From Muribaculaceae bacterium (GTDB taxonomy: Bacteria; Bacteroidota; Bacteroidia; Bacteroidales; Muribaculaceae), in assembly GCA_017619255.1 (NCBI GenBank), contig JAFZSS010000112.1, positions 1-6,699 of the forward strand: a stretch of DNA of 6,699 nt, in the 5' to 3' direction. A program made the position numbers and the translations under genes. The stretch's first letter is position 1; each line of letters starts with the position of its first letter. The notes below the pieces were generated by a model, which saw only the letters and a program-made list of their open reading frames with translations, was not told where the DNA came from and did no database searches. This document shows, one piece after another, positions 5,762-6,699 of this stretch.

Positions 5762-6699
5762 ATGAAAAAATTAGCATTTATTTTTACCGCATTGTTGCTG
5801 CTCGCCTCGTGCAGCAAGGGCTATAAGGTGGTTGTCACCTTCCCCGATGAGAGCGCCAATGGCGAGACCGCCTTCTTGACTAATTATGACACAGGCGACA
5901 CCATCGCCAGCGCTACTGTTAATGACAGCGTTTGCATCTTTGAAGGCAATGCCGACAAGGGGTTCTTTGCCCGCCTGCTTGTGGGCGGTAACCGCTACGG
6001 TTTCATCGTGGAGCCTGGTGAGGTAAAGCTTAACATCGCCGAGGGCACTGCCGCGAGCCCGCTCAATGACAAAATGAGAGTTTGGGGCATGGAGATGCAG
6101 AAAATCGCTGACGACACGACCCTCACCGAGGCCGAGGGCGAGGCCCGTTATGCCGAGGGACTACTCAAGTTCTATCAGGAGAACAAGGACAATGCCATCG
6201 GCCCATGGGCATTCTGTAACTACCTGATGTATAAAGATTTCACCGAGGCCGACATCGACGGTCTGCTTAAAGATGCGCCCGTCGAATATGCCCAGTTGAA
6301 GCGCGTTGAGAAGGCCAAGAATGCAGCCAAGCAGCTCACCGTCACCGCCGAGGGACAGAAATTCACCGACTTTGAGGTAAAAGCCGAAGACGGTACGGCC
6401 CAGAAACTGTCGGACTTTGTCGGCAAGGGAAAAATCACTCTCGTGGACTTCTGGGCCAGCTGGTGCGGACCCTGTCGTGCCGAGATTCCCAAATTGCAAG
6501 CATTGAAGGAAAAATACGGCAATAAATTCGATGTATTGGGCGTTGCCGTATGGGACAACCCCGATGACACCCGCAAGGCTATGGAACAGCTGAACATCAC
6601 CTGGCCTGTCATCATCGGCACCCGGCAACTGAATGAGCCAACTGACCTATACGGTATCAAGGGCATTCCCCACATCATTATCTTCGGCCCCGACGGCAC
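5762..6699 (+). CDS. TlpA-family thioredoxin-like lipoprotein (3' partial)
   Basis: The frame runs open from the ATG at 5762 to the right edge, giving 312 whole codons without a stop, so the C-terminus is missing. An ATG at 5757 is followed at once by TGA and cannot be the start. MKKLAFIF, a Leu-rich core and the lipobox LASC (14-17) mark a lipoprotein with Cys17 as the lipidated residue. Residues about 20-115 resemble the N-terminal DUF4369 domain common in Bacteroidales TlpA-like proteins, and about 116-195 look mostly helical. The thioredoxin domain starts near 198 and has DFWASWCGPC (229-238), redox cysteines Cys235 and Cys238, and a cis-Pro loop GIP with Pro303. Such proteins act as envelope-anchored thiol-disulfide oxidoreductases, usually reductive. 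The target is not evident. Cys58 and Cys152 are additional. It follows the GH3 fusion gene by 55 bp and may share its transcript if the intervening hairpin is read through. Confidence 0.92.
   Translation, partial: MKKLAFIFTALLLLASCSKGYKVVVTFPDESANGETAFLTNYDTGDTIASATVNDSVCIFEGNADKGFFARLLVGGNRYGFIVEPGEVKLNIAEGTAASPLNDKMRVWGMEMQKIADDTTLTEAEGEARYAEGLLKFYQENKDNAIGPWAFCNYLMYKDFTEADIDGLLKDAPVEYAQLKRVEKAKNAAKQLTVTAEGQKFTDFEVKAEDGTAQKLSDFVGKGKITLVDFWASWCGPCRAEIPKLQALKEKYGNKFDVLGVAVWDNPDDTRKAMEQLNITWPVIIGTRQLNEPTDLYGIKGIPHIIIFGPDG

Noticed and set aside
6161..6699. Two - strand open frames of 155 and 159 codons at the right end
   Set aside because: They are antisense to the TlpA-like gene, whose lipobox, WCGPC and cis-Pro loop fix the + strand frame.

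Overview
The window looks like ordinary chromosomal DNA from a member of the Bacteroidales (Bacteroidota), probably a gut or rumen lineage in or near Prevotellaceae or Muribaculaceae. This rests on protein style: a GH57 amylase-like protein, a NagZ-type GH3 fused to a beta-lactamase-fold serine hydrolase, and a DUF4369-like/TlpA thioredoxin lipoprotein. It also rests on A/T-rich leaders without a clear Shine-Dalgarno sequence. Third codon positions are rich in G and C, which explains the long antisense open frames. The family-level placement is inference.

All four genes lie on the + strand. (1) 1-1052 is the C-terminal part of a GH57 alpha-amylase-like protein, cut by the left edge. It ends in a coiled coil and a histone-H1-like Lys/Ala/Pro tail. 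(2) 1086-2603 is a complete secreted UshA-type 5'-nucleotidase/metallophosphatase. (3) 2683-5706 is a complete 1007-residue secreted protein joining a NagZ-like GH3 beta-N-acetylhexosaminidase to a beta-lactamase-family serine hydrolase. (4) 5762-6699 is a lipoprotein with a TlpA-type thioredoxin domain (WCGPC), cut by the right edge. The gaps are 33, 79 and 55 bp, so co-transcription is possible, but no good promoter or classical terminator could be identified. No stretch over 300 bp lacks a gene, and I see no tRNA, rRNA, CRISPR array or mobile element.

The genes do not form an obvious single pathway. The last three share a location in the cell envelope: nucleotide scavenging, trimming of peptidoglycan or glycans, and thiol-disulfide chemistry. 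The first is a probable cytoplasmic alpha-glucan protein. I see no convincing new multi-gene system. The points most worth a second look are an apparent Asp-to-Asn change at the putative catalytic position of the GH57 protein, its histone-like tail, the two-enzyme GH3/serine-hydrolase fusion, and a 9-nt tandem repeat that is also an inverted repeat in the gap before the thioredoxin gene.
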